Assembly: GCA_004335635.1 (NCBI GenBank) | Contig: QAXH01005874.1 | Location: 28,744 to 92,743 of the forward strand | Direction of reading: 5' to 3' | DNA: 64,000 nucleotides | Source of the DNA: Chloromonas sp. AAM2 | Lineage: Eukaryota; Chlorophyta; Chlorophyceae; Chlamydomonadales; Chlamydomonadaceae | Shown: positions 1 to 10,360 of the stretch, piece after piece | Layout: each line of letters starts with the position of its first letter | Position numbering within the stretch: the first letter of the stretch is position 1 | Program-made: the position numbers and the translations under genes | The notes under the pieces: generated by a model | What the model saw: the letters and a program-made list of their open reading frames with translations, nothing else | The model's database searches: none | What the model was told of the DNA's origin: nothing

Positions 1-1833
1 CAGAAGTCGGTAATGTAAGTCGCCACCAAGTGTTCCAGCTGCTTCACTCTCTTGAGCAAACTCGTATGTTGCGCACGGAGCCGTCCCACAGCCCGTTTCC
101 AACTCTCCATTCTTGGTTGTTCTGGCGATGGAGGTTTTTCAGTGCACATTCAAGCGCACCAGATCCTGAATGACGGTTGGTATGTTGTATCACAATGTAT
201 TCAAGTTGTGATGTCTCATAACGGGCTAGGAATTGTTCACACATTGATACAATTTTACACCAAATATAGTTGGAAATCATGTCAATGCTTTGGAGATTCG
301 GCAAATTTAGAGAAGTCACATCTGGAAAAACGGCCCACCAAGGCACTCACTATTAGCAGGTCCTACAGGTTCCAGTGCAGTTCTTGAAAACTGTCTCAGA
401 ACTGGCAAACTTCTTTTTTTTTCCAACGGCCACATGTGTGGAGGGGTCATGCAACGTGTAGAGGTCATCAACTTGTGGTCAACTTGACATATAACGGCCA
501 CATCGTTAGCAAGGGATCTGATAGCAGTCGCTTGCAGGAGAAGGCTTGTGACCTGTGGTCCGCCAAATGGAAAACGGTCTGCAAGACGCATGGCTGGATG
601 GGCTGGCGTGGGAAGCTGCCTCCAGTTGTCTTCACTTGTCCATGTACCCTGGCGCCTGTGACAGCAGGTCACCACATGTCAGTCAGTGAGCTGCAGTTCG
701 CTGTACTGTGCAGGCACAACTGACGATGGGAGCATGGTCATTTCAAGCCGACTGCAGAGCGTTTAGACAGATATGAATAGCCTATGCGCGACACTTGCCT
801 TCAGCTCAATACAGGGCCATATGAGGCGGCAGTTGGGCTGGGCTGGGCTGGGCAGGGCCATATGGGCTGGCAGTTGCTGCAAGCAGTTCCTGTGTCAGTT
901 TTCAACGGTCGCACTCCACCTGTGGTATCTTATTCTCTCTGCGCATCTTGTTGATCTTGGTTCTTATTTGTTCCTCAGTGTAACCTGAACACATATGCAG
1001 ACAGACAAAGAACAGAGACATGACGCACATGAAAAAAGCCTTCCAGCATACATGTCAGCATGGACACAGATGGTTTGCAACCAGCTCATGCAAACATCTG
1101 CAACAGCAAAGCACAGCGGCACAGGCACACAGGCACAACGTGGCGAAAAGATAGACATCGAGGGCAGGTCCAACTGGCAACAGGGGCGTTGGCCCGAAGT
1201 TCTTCTGCACACAGGGTAAGCAGGCGCGTGTCAAAAACTGCGCGTGTTGCCAGTCAGGTCATGTTCAGACAGCATTCCAAGGCCCAAAGCCCACACATCG
1301 ATCAACACTTGATTGACTAGCACGGATTTGCTGCCAGACTCCTTGCCCCAACCCGAACTACATCCATTTATTGGTACCATGCTGTTTCTGCCCATGCATT
1401 TTCTTTTTGCGTTTGTTGTGCGTTATGCGTTTGAGCCCATGCCCTTGCAACATGTCATGCAGGGTTGGACAATCCGATCGGATTCCGATATGATTGTGGT
1501 CAAAATCCAGAGTCCTGATGTTTTTGCATGCCATTCATAATAATCACCCAAAAACCCGCTAAAATGTAAGAGCTGTGCCTTAGAATCCGTAGTAGTGTGA
1601 GATAGTCAATGTTGAACCCTGATGACAAGCGCTGCGGCTTGCAGGGTGAAGGAGTATGCTGGCAATCCGCATAACGACAAGGGCCGCAGGGCAGCCTCAG
1701 AGCTTGACCGACTGAGGCCGGTCAGTCCTGGGATTGGCCCTTGCATACGTCACCTGAAGCCCTAGACCCAGCAGCGTGGGACATGGAGTCATGTCACAAG
1801 GATAAAGGAACGGTCACCAGGACAAAGGCCAGC
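1..1833. other. No gene recognised; transposon-like end at 392-412
   Basis: I see no exon chain I can support here. Reading frames of about 100 codons exist on both strands at 44-387 but have no recognisable domain. At 392-412 there is one end of the inverted-repeat element that is complete at 60580-60797, followed by a T-run, so sequence to its left may belong to an old DNA transposon. The rest (420-1833) shows only scattered TG-rich sequence and the 3' flank of the minus-strand gene that ends at 1834. Confidence 0.4.
392..412. mobile_element. Single right end of the inverted-repeat element
   Basis: TGTCTCAGAACTGGCAAACTT, followed by CTTTTTTTTT, has the orientation of the right end at 60777-60797. 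The left end would lie outside or near the start of the window. Confidence 0.5.
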
Positions 1834-3374
1834 TCACATTTCACAGGGACTGATACGATGCCTGCTACCATGCAGAGGATGTAAGCCTGACATTCCCTGC
1901 TGCCTGGTGAACTCACAGCCTCCAAGCGCGTGCTTCATTTCCTCCAAGTCCACAGGTTGGCTCTTGGCATCCGCCACGCTCTGCAAAAGCAAGGCATGTA
2001 GGGCACTGGTCAAGCTGCGGTTGAGATCACTTGCATGGCAAGGTGCACATGCTTAGGTGCACATGCTAAATCCGGTGTCAGATTGTTTATGTGGGTACAG
2101 CACCAGAGCTGTGTGGCACCAGGCCGGAAGATGCTGCTGAAGGTGGGAGTTTGGGGGCAGGCTGACATGTGCTGCTGAGCATGCCCTGCAAGCCATGACC
2201 GGCATCGCAGGTTAGCTGTCCCCCTCACCATGACCAGCATCATGCGGCCTCAACCCGCAACGCTCACCACGCGGTATGCTAGAACTGCCATCATGTCGTC
2301 CGACCACTGTGCCCTTGGACCGCTGAGCGCAGCTCTCTTGCGCTGCTCCGATTGTTGCAAGGCTAGCGCCTGGGGTGGCTCGCGTTTGGGCTGCTTGTGA
2401 GCCACAGCTTGGCGTTGAGCGTTGAGGTACAAAGCCACTGCTGAGCCTCCAACCTACAAGTCCCAAGCATGTCAAGAAGATGCATGTTAGTTCAAGAACA
2501 GATGGTATCCATGATGCATGATGGCAGATGGGCACGGCAGGAATGCATGAAGTGCACCCATAGCTGGTGGTGGGCCAGAGAAGGAACCGGTTGTGCTGGT
2601 GCCTTGATGTGATCAAGCATCTGGACAGTAAGAAAGTGGTCTGCTACCAGTTGCACACATACGTCCCTGTTGAGTCATGCACTGCCTCTGCAGTTGCGTT
2701 GTAATCTGTTGCTATAGAGACTTCTTCGCACCGGTCAGTGCGCATCAGAAATGCTTCTCAAAGAAGCCTGGGCATTTGAAAGTAGTATGCCCAGGAGTAT
2801 CCGACCGTGATACGATGAATGCCATGGGATATATGCGATATACGGGCAGTACATGTGCATGGTGCTCACAGGTCGCTTGACTGGCTGCATGGGTGCCATC
2901 ACCACCGCCTCCTCTTCAGATGGCTCTTCATATCTCGTCTCCACTGGATTCTGCAACACAGGTACCAGAGGTCATGGCTCTGACGTCGGCTTGGCATCTG
3001 GGTGGCAGCAGCAGTGCTGACTGCTGAGCTGCACTTTGTCAGCCATCATTGCGTACAGAGCATCGAAGACAATGACCTGATTTTAGGTGTCCAGATTCAA
3101 ATGCAATACTTACCTTCCTCTTTCTGTCTGTTCTGACGGCTGCAGCAGGCAGCAAAGCGGGTGCCTTGGGTGTTGGTTGTAGAGAGGCCAGCATGGCTTT
3201 GAGCACCAGTTGCTGACACTGCACGAGTGAGTCGCTGAGCCAGCCTGTGCCGGCTCTACTGTGCAAATCAGCCAGGGCCTCCAAGACATCAGGAGGGCGG
3301 ACTGATGGCTCCTCTGCGATAGGCTGCGTCCTGTTGCCCTCGCTTCTGCGCCTGCGCTGCTTTGAGCTGCTCAT
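1834..3374 (-). CDS. Hypothetical charged protein, 4 exons, 224 aa
   Basis: Not recognised. Four exons on the minus strand fit together, all in phase 0: 3374-3114 (87 codons), 2950-2870 (27), 2453-2268 (62) and 1980-1834 (48 plus TGA). Donors are GTAAGT, GTGAGC and GTGAGC, and acceptors end in TTGCAG, TTGTAG and TTGCAG. The start MSSSKQRRRRSEGN is very basic, like a nuclear localisation signal. Exon 2 is acidic (RYEEPSEEE), and exon 3 is Gln/Lys/Arg-rich and ends WSDDMMAVLAYRV. There is no signal peptide or membrane segment, so a nuclear or cytosolic protein is likely (inference). The last exon contains GGCTGTGAGTTC, a possible further donor near 1908, so the C-terminus could differ. It is transcribed divergently from the gene at 4635. 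Confidence 0.5.
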
Positions 3375-4634
3375 GCTGCCCTCCCGGAAGAGCCTGTGGT
3401 GGTCCAGAGTCTTTGTCTTGCAGGAGTACAAGAGCACACGTGAAGAAGTTTCGTGTGCAGCACCGCTCAGCGACTGCAACTACGCCACCACGTCAGGAAA
3501 GCAGGCAAGGACAGAGGAATAGGGTTACATGGACTTGGCCGCCTTTTGCAAAATAGCGCGATTTCAATACAATATAATGTAAAGAGGACATGCACCATTC
3601 GGAGCGATATCTCTGAAGGGACACTGGCATAACATTGTCAGCAACCGGACACAGCTCCCTGTATCTGGCTTGGCAGCACCCTCCCTCACCCGCTCTTTAG
3701 ACAGATGTTTAGGCAGGCAGGAAGCATGTTTAGTGAGGAGGGGATATCCTGCCAAAGATTTTTACGGTTGTCACCCAGTATTGGTGGCAGGCAAAGTGCT
3801 GTGGTGCACGTTTGGTGGGCAGGGCAGGGAGTTGTCCATACACCCGGTCAACACAGAGTCAGAGTTATCAAAAATCCACATCGCATGGGTGAACCGGTAG
3901 GAAGCAACGGCAGATGGCCACCAACTCACCTGTCAGATAGTGGGGCTGCAGGGCGTTACGTATCTGTGATGTGAGTGATCCCCTTACTATTGCTTGACAA
4001 TCAACGAGCCCAGAATCATGCGATAGGGGGACGAAAGGAGTTGAGCTGAACTCGCAGACTGTCCGACACTGAAGATGGAATTTGTCACGTGCCGAGACCA
4101 GACGTTTTCCCTGGCAACTATTCTCTGCGATTTCAATCACACCTACTCCTTATCGACACAATCGGATAGCGTCGAAGCAATTCTGCGTCAGCTGTAGCTG
4201 TGCCGTGACACGCAGAGTCATACCCTCGCCAAACCCCTCGCTTTTACAGACTATAAGGTGCTTTGCTACATCAGCGAACGCATATCACAACTTGGCAGCC
4301 GGATTTTGGTAAAACAACTGAGCTTCTTAGCAGTCACAGCTCTCTGCGGGTGGCTTGGAGGCAGCTGGCGAGACGGATTTCGGCTGATTACTCGCCTACA
4401 CGGCTAAGACGGGCTGTCAGCACTTATTAACGGCATGGCAAAGATGCAGCATGCACAGCTTGAGTTCACATAAGGGTCCGAGGCCCTGCGGAACTTGTCA
4501 AAGTGGATAACCAAGTTTGCGAAGGTGGGACTAGCTTCTTTCCAATTTATTTGATTGCCCTTAAGCCAGCCCTCATTTGCGAACGCAACTTTGCTCTCTC
4601 TGCAGGACTCGCAAACCGCGACCAGGGCAACGAG
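3375..4634. promoter_or_regulatory. Divergent intergenic region between 3374(-) and 4635(+)
   Basis: This stretch separates the start codons of two divergent genes and must hold both promoters. I see no TATA box in a convincing position and no supported coding exon. Short frames at 3868-4140 (-) and 4404-4757 (-) have no recognisable domain or good splice context. Confidence 0.35.
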
Positions 4635-7600
4635 ATGGATGCCGTGCAGTTGCTCCTTGCTACAGCAGAGAAGCTTTCTGAGGTGAATGAGCTGTGCAGC
4701 AGTGCAGCAGCAATCAGGCTGCGTTTGGCCCCTCGGCTCCACATTTGCCCTCATCATCGCTCATGCGCAGGAGGAAGATGCTGCCATCAAGGCAGAAGCG
4801 CATGAAATTGAGGAGGCGCCCATGGAGTACGCATTCCTGGCTGGCATCGGGCTTCGCAAGGGCCTACGAGGTGCGGGGGTTATGAAAATCCGAGAGGGAA
4901 ATTGTTGTCTCTGGGCTTTCTGGCCAGCATCGGATCGTGTATTCGAAGGTTATGAGCTCGCAACGGCGCAGTAGTCTATTTACGCGCAATTTGTGACCCA
5001 TTGCCTACCCCCTTCGTTCCGTCATCCTCATTTCCTTCATCATTCTGCCTCCACGTTTGCAGGGAAGCAGCGCAGGAAGGAGGTGTTGCTCGAACGTCAG
5101 CTGGCACACCTGCGTGAGGTGCGTCTGTGCGGTTAGAGCGCGGTCACGTCGCCGCCTCTGTCAATTCTGCATTGTTGGAGTTGATGTGGCTGGGCAATCT
5201 GTGCACACCATGTACCGGTTCATGCGAGGTGCAGCGCATGCATTGGCTTCTCGCACCCTGTGCGGTTAGCGCGTGACACGTCGGCTTGCAGACATGGACC
5301 AGGTCGGGCATGCGCATGCATGCTCTGGTTCAGTGCTGTGCTGAACGCTGCACATACAGTCACCCTGCACGTCCACACTTCTTGACGCAGGCAGCCGGTA
5401 TCATGGATGAGGAGCACATGGTGGCAGAGGCTCTCTTTGATTTGGCTAACATGACCCACGAGCCAAGCAGCAACGGCTTCCACCTTCCACGGCATGATAC
5501 TGATCGTCCCAGCTACTACAACAACAGCCGACACAACCACCAGCGCAGTGGCCGAGGGGGTCAGCGGCGCAACCAGCTGACACCACAACGCAGACACCTT
5601 GATGAAGATGATGAAAATGATGAAGACGAGGCTGGTGATGAGGATTATGGTGATGATGAAGATGCCCCTGCTGGCAACTACCATCAGAATCATTACCACC
5701 ACCAGCAACAACACCAACACCACCGGCGCCAACATCAACAACCTTACAGCCAGGGGGATGATTGGGCAGATGATGATGCTGATGGAGAGGAAGGCCACAC
5801 AGAGCGGGGGTACCGCCAGCAAAGGGGCGGCAGGGGCGGGCGTGGTGGGCCGCCGGGTGATACCAAACGTCAGAGGGGCTGGCATGGTGGTCCTGTGCAT
5901 GGGAGCAGTGCACGTGTTGCCCATGCACATGGGCATGACACTGGGATGCATGCGGTTGGTGGCCGGCGAGGTGGCAAGCGTGGGCACCAGCACAGCAGTA
6001 GCCCAGAGTATGATGTGGGCGATACGGCAGGGCCACGACGGGTGGTGGGGACTAGTGCAAATGGGCTGGTGCGCGGGGCACATGCCCGCCCACCAGCACC
6101 CCGTCGGCAAGTGGTTACCGAGTCGCCAGGCGTCAGGGGCGCGCCTGGGTGGGGTCCGCCTCAACCGCATCAACTGACACCATCTCGCCCAACCGCTTCC
6201 AACCACCACCCGGAACAGCAGCAACAGCAGCAGCCACATGCCAAGGAGAACAACACTAATGCCAATGGCGGCCCTGCTGCAGCTGTTCCCTTTCATGCAA
6301 CGCCTGCAAACATGCATGCTTTGGCTGGTATGGGCATGCCCCCACAGATGCTTCAGATGTTGCAGCACATGGGGAAGATTTGCATGGCTACACTACCAAA
6401 CGGCATGACAGTTCCAGTGGCAATGGGGCCTGAAGGGCAGATTATACCTCTCACCGGCTGGCCTGGCATGAATCCGTTTCTCACCCCTCCTTTGGCAGCC
6501 AAAATGATGTCCGAAGGGGGTATGCCAGCCCTAGGCCACATGGCACACATGAGCCAACATCAGCCAGGTGTTGGCGCTGCACAGGGGCCACCTGCCAAAG
6601 GCACTGCATTTGCATCCGCTGGGCCGTCGCAATCCGCGCAGCGGCCCGTGCAAGGCCAGCCCATGTCTGCTTCCCAGCCTCAACAAATTCCGCGACCCCA
6701 ACAGCCACAGCAGCAACAACAGGCGGGCGCCCGGCCGGCTACAGGCTATCCAGCAGGCATGCCCTTAATACCTCAGCAACAGCAACCGCCTGGCCAGCCG
6801 GTGCCAGGAATACCGGCCGCGGGGATACCAGCAACAGGCATTCCGGCGCGGGGTTGGCCGCAGGGCGTGACACATGTGGTTGGCGGGATGGCTACCCCAG
6901 GCGCGGCGGTGTTAGGGGCTGCACTAGGGAGTAAACACAAGAGCTGCTTGCTTCACGTCCAGATTGCGCATTGGATTCAGCAGCGGCAGAAGCAGGCACA
7001 GCGGGCCGGTGAAGGTGCTGGTGCGGAGGATGGGCGAGAGGGGGCGAAAGCGGAATTGCCAGGGGTGGTTGCAAAACCAGAGCAGAGGGCGGTGGCCGAA
7101 CGTAGCAGTAGTGAAGGCGGAGGGGATAGGAACGGCGAGGGAGGCTTGCAAGTTGTCAAGCGAGAAGTTGAGGCAGCTCGTGATAGTGATGGTGAACAAA
7201 GCACCAGTGCTATCAATGATGCAGGGCAACAGCAGCTGCAGCCCTCAGAACTAGCCCGGACAAGCAATGATGGCCCACAATGGCACGGTCACGGGGAGGA
7301 TGAACATCAGGCACATCAACTACCTGGAAACGGTTTGAACTCGATTGCAACGGATTCAGTGGGGCTGCTGCAACCGACTAATGCACCTGTTAATCGCTTG
7401 ATGGCGTTGAAGCAGGAGGCTGATGAACCAGCTGGTCCTGAAGAGCTGCCGTTGCCCGTTCAGGCCGCTGCTGGTGGTTCACCGTCACCTTTGCCTGTTG
7501 TTGCTGCTGGCCTACTACAACATGCAGCACAAGCACAGCTGAAGGAGGAGCAGGCGAACAGTTATCAAGGGCCGGTTGGTGCTGGAGTGGTGGCTGCTCC

Positions 7601-8333
7601 TTTAGCAGTGACGGGTGCGGTGGGGCCTGCGGCTGCTCCACGGCCAGCCCAGCCGCAGCGGCCAGCTGTGGGCGTGGCCGCCCAGCCACGGCCAGCCGCA
7701 GCTATGCCCCCAGCAGCCGGAGCGCCCGCACAGGGCCTGCCCTACGGTATGCCACCCCAAGCTGCCATTCTTTGTGCCCTCATGCTCCAAGCACAGAACG
7801 CAGCAGCTATGGCTGGGAAAGGCATGCATGGTGGCAGCGTCAATGCTGCTGCTGCTGCTCAAGGCATTCCGATGCTCACATCAGCTGCACCGGCTGGTGC
7901 CAGCGGGTTGCAGCAGCAGCAGCAGCAACCGCCCCAGCACCAGCAGCAGCAGCAAAGGGAGCAGATGCCACAGGCGGCCGGTGGAATGCTAAGGGGCTTC
8001 CATGGGGCAGGCCAAGTGCACGGCCTGGCGCCCGGTACCGTAGCAAGCGGGCTGCCTCCTCACCTAGCAATGCTAGCAGGAGCACAGGCATCGTTTCCAT
8101 TTCTGTCAGGCCTGCAAATGTCAGGGCTGCCGGCAATGCAGCAGCAGCAGCAGCAGTTGGGGCAGGGGCAAGGGTTTCCGGTAGCGCAGGGCGCACCGGC
8201 ACAGGTCAAGCAAGCGGGTGTGGGCGTGGGCGGTGGTGGGCCGGGGCCAACACCGGGTGTAGACCGGGGGCATGCCAGGCCGCCTCTGGCCCACCACCAG
8301 CCGCCCCATCACCAGCCGCACCCGCCTGCTTGA
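4635..8333 (+). CDS. Large Q/H/G/P-rich protein, possible TIME FOR COFFEE-like
   Basis: Exons 4635-4682, 4771-4870, 5063-5118 and 5391-8333 join in consistent phases (0, 1, 0) with good GT/AG sites, giving about 1,048 residues. The short exons encode a charged, helical N-terminus (MDAVQLLLATAEKLSE, then KQRRKEVLLERQLAHLRE). The last exon opens with MDEEHMVAEALFDLANM and continues into a 970-residue low-complexity region: acidic Asp/Glu run, His/Asn/Gln tract, RGG-like GGRGGRGG, many poly-Gln runs and Gly/Pro/Ala stretches. One more ordered block, HKSCLLHVQIAHWIQQRQ (about 6938-6993), and the opening helix resemble segments I recall from plant TIME FOR COFFEE nuclear regulators. This family call is weak. 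Disordered composition and RGG suggest a nuclear or RNA-associated scaffold (inference). Long opposite-strand frames here are shadows of the repeats. Confidence 0.6.
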
Positions 8334-10360
8334 CCGTTGTTGGATGGATCTGCTTTCGGAGCGCCCCTGTCACGGGAGCAGCCCAATAAGCATGAAGGCG
8401 TCAGCTTGCACTGCATATAGTGCAAGGCTGTACAATTCTTTGGCTTGTACTTGGCCACAGTGAGCAGCAAGTGGCAAGCGGTTTCTTGCTGTTATCAAAG
8501 CGTTTCTTGCAGTGGCCTCGTGTTTTGAATTCAAGGGAGGCGACTGCTTACTGAGCATCGTTCGAGCCTCATTTCGAGCCTCATTTGTCGTGGAAACCGT
8601 TTTACTCAACAGGTATTGTATCGGGCTGCAACATGCATTTAATCCCTTCGAGAGAGCAGTTCAGTCATGGATAAATGTGGGGCAGCTAGGCTGCTTTGCG
8701 GCCACGTGAACTTCAAGTCCAGAGACGTGATGCTCGTGGGTCAACGTGCTACAGCAGCTGTCCCACATGCTGTCTATGCGGTCCTTATGTGGCTCAGTCA
8801 CACCAAGATGGTAGTCCGCCTGCTGTTAGATTGCTGTTTGGAATTGGGGTCTGTCGTGGAGGCCCTGCACTGTCAATTTCCACGGGTCCTGATCCCAGTA
8901 CACCCACAGTACAGATAGGAATGGTTCGGATGTGAAGTACTGCTCGTTGTTCAATTATGATATGGCGAACAGTTTGTCAGAAGGCCTTTACTAGACGGGC
9001 AGTTTTTGAGGGTTTTCCAGCTCGTCTGTGCGTCTGCATCCTTGGGGATTTCACGGGATGCTTAACCCTGCCGCTGCGCTTGGCACATTCATGCTGGTGT
9101 TTAGCTGCTACCTGTATATTTGGCCACTTTCATCGAACTTAACCCAATGTCAGTACGTTACTAGGAATTGTAGTAGACTCCGCCAAAGATAGCATGGTTG
9201 CCAGAATTAGGTTTACCTCACCAGGTTTGGAACATGAGCTGTGCTCAAAATGCTGCCGTTTTGTTTGCTTTAAGGTCTGATGAGCGTGTGTGGATTGACC
9301 AGCGTTATTGTACCCGTAACCTTGTACGGTATGACCATATTTTGGAATGATTTGCCACTGCAGTACAAGCCAAAGACCGAGCTCTTGGTACACTGGCGCG
9401 GCTCCATTGACCTTGGCGGTTTGAGTAGTACCTGAACCCTGCCTGTCATGTCATGCTCAGCAGACTGTCCAGGCGAGCGAAACAATCGAATGAGTTACTT
9501 ATGCACGGTATCAAGTATCATAAGCGTGCGCTCGATGCCAGGGCTAGACATTCACCTGCCATGTGCGTCATGTAATCATTCTGAAGGCCGTAGTAAAAAT
9601 GGTGGTACGCAAGCCTTTGCGATCAGGTAGAACATCAGAGGCCTACAACTTGCCGTGTGAGGCCACCAGCAGTCCGGTCATCACATCACTGTCGCACTTA
9701 GCAGGTATGGTATGAATCACTTTGTACCTAACGATGATGAGGCAGGTTTGATCGCTGCTCGACATGACAACCCTTTGCAACTGGTGCAGGCACATGGCAT
9801 GTCTGAGGGCTCATGGAGAAACCAAGCCAGCTGAAAAAAATTCGCAAACTGCTCTTTGCGAGCTGGCAAGCAAGCCCTGCCATGTCAGCGGCATTGCATC
9901 ACGTGCCAGGGTTGGATCCTCCTGGAAACTCATCACATGCTGACAGCTTGTTGTAGAAGTACCTGCACGTGCAATGCAACCAGGGTGAACAAGCATATCT
10001 CATGTGACTGCAGGCACTGCTGCCCAGAGCCAGCCAGGCTTGACTCTGTGTGCACAGGCACAGGCATGCATGTGGTAAAGAAGGCAGCCGAAAGCAGGCA
10101 GACCACTTTCCAGGGGGTCAAACCGGCTCTTGGTGATCAGGTCAAATGCCTCGTGATGCATCAGCACGCCACAAATTGGTTGGCATACACAGGAGCTTTT
10201 CGAACACTCAACACGGTTCCCAATTCATAAAACCTGCCCTTAACTCGAACAACATGTTATGCTGAGCTCTCAGACGTAGCCCGGGGCGTCGGCTTCCGCG
10301 TTCAGCTTTCACTCTGCATGCCATCAACTGTCAACTGCTCACATGGCATGCATTACCACG
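8334..10360. other. Convergent 3' flanks, no gene recognised
   Basis: The region lies between the stop of the Q-rich gene and the stop of the minus-strand GT77 gene, so it contains both 3' ends. I find no supported exon. An alternative last GT77 exon is possible at about 10210-10290 if the donor at 10379 is used. Confidence 0.35.

Noticed and set aside
5220..6368. 382-codon minus-strand open frame
   Set aside because: It is the shadow of the repetitive coding exon on the plus strand; composition mirrors CAC/GAT-type repeats and no domain is seen.
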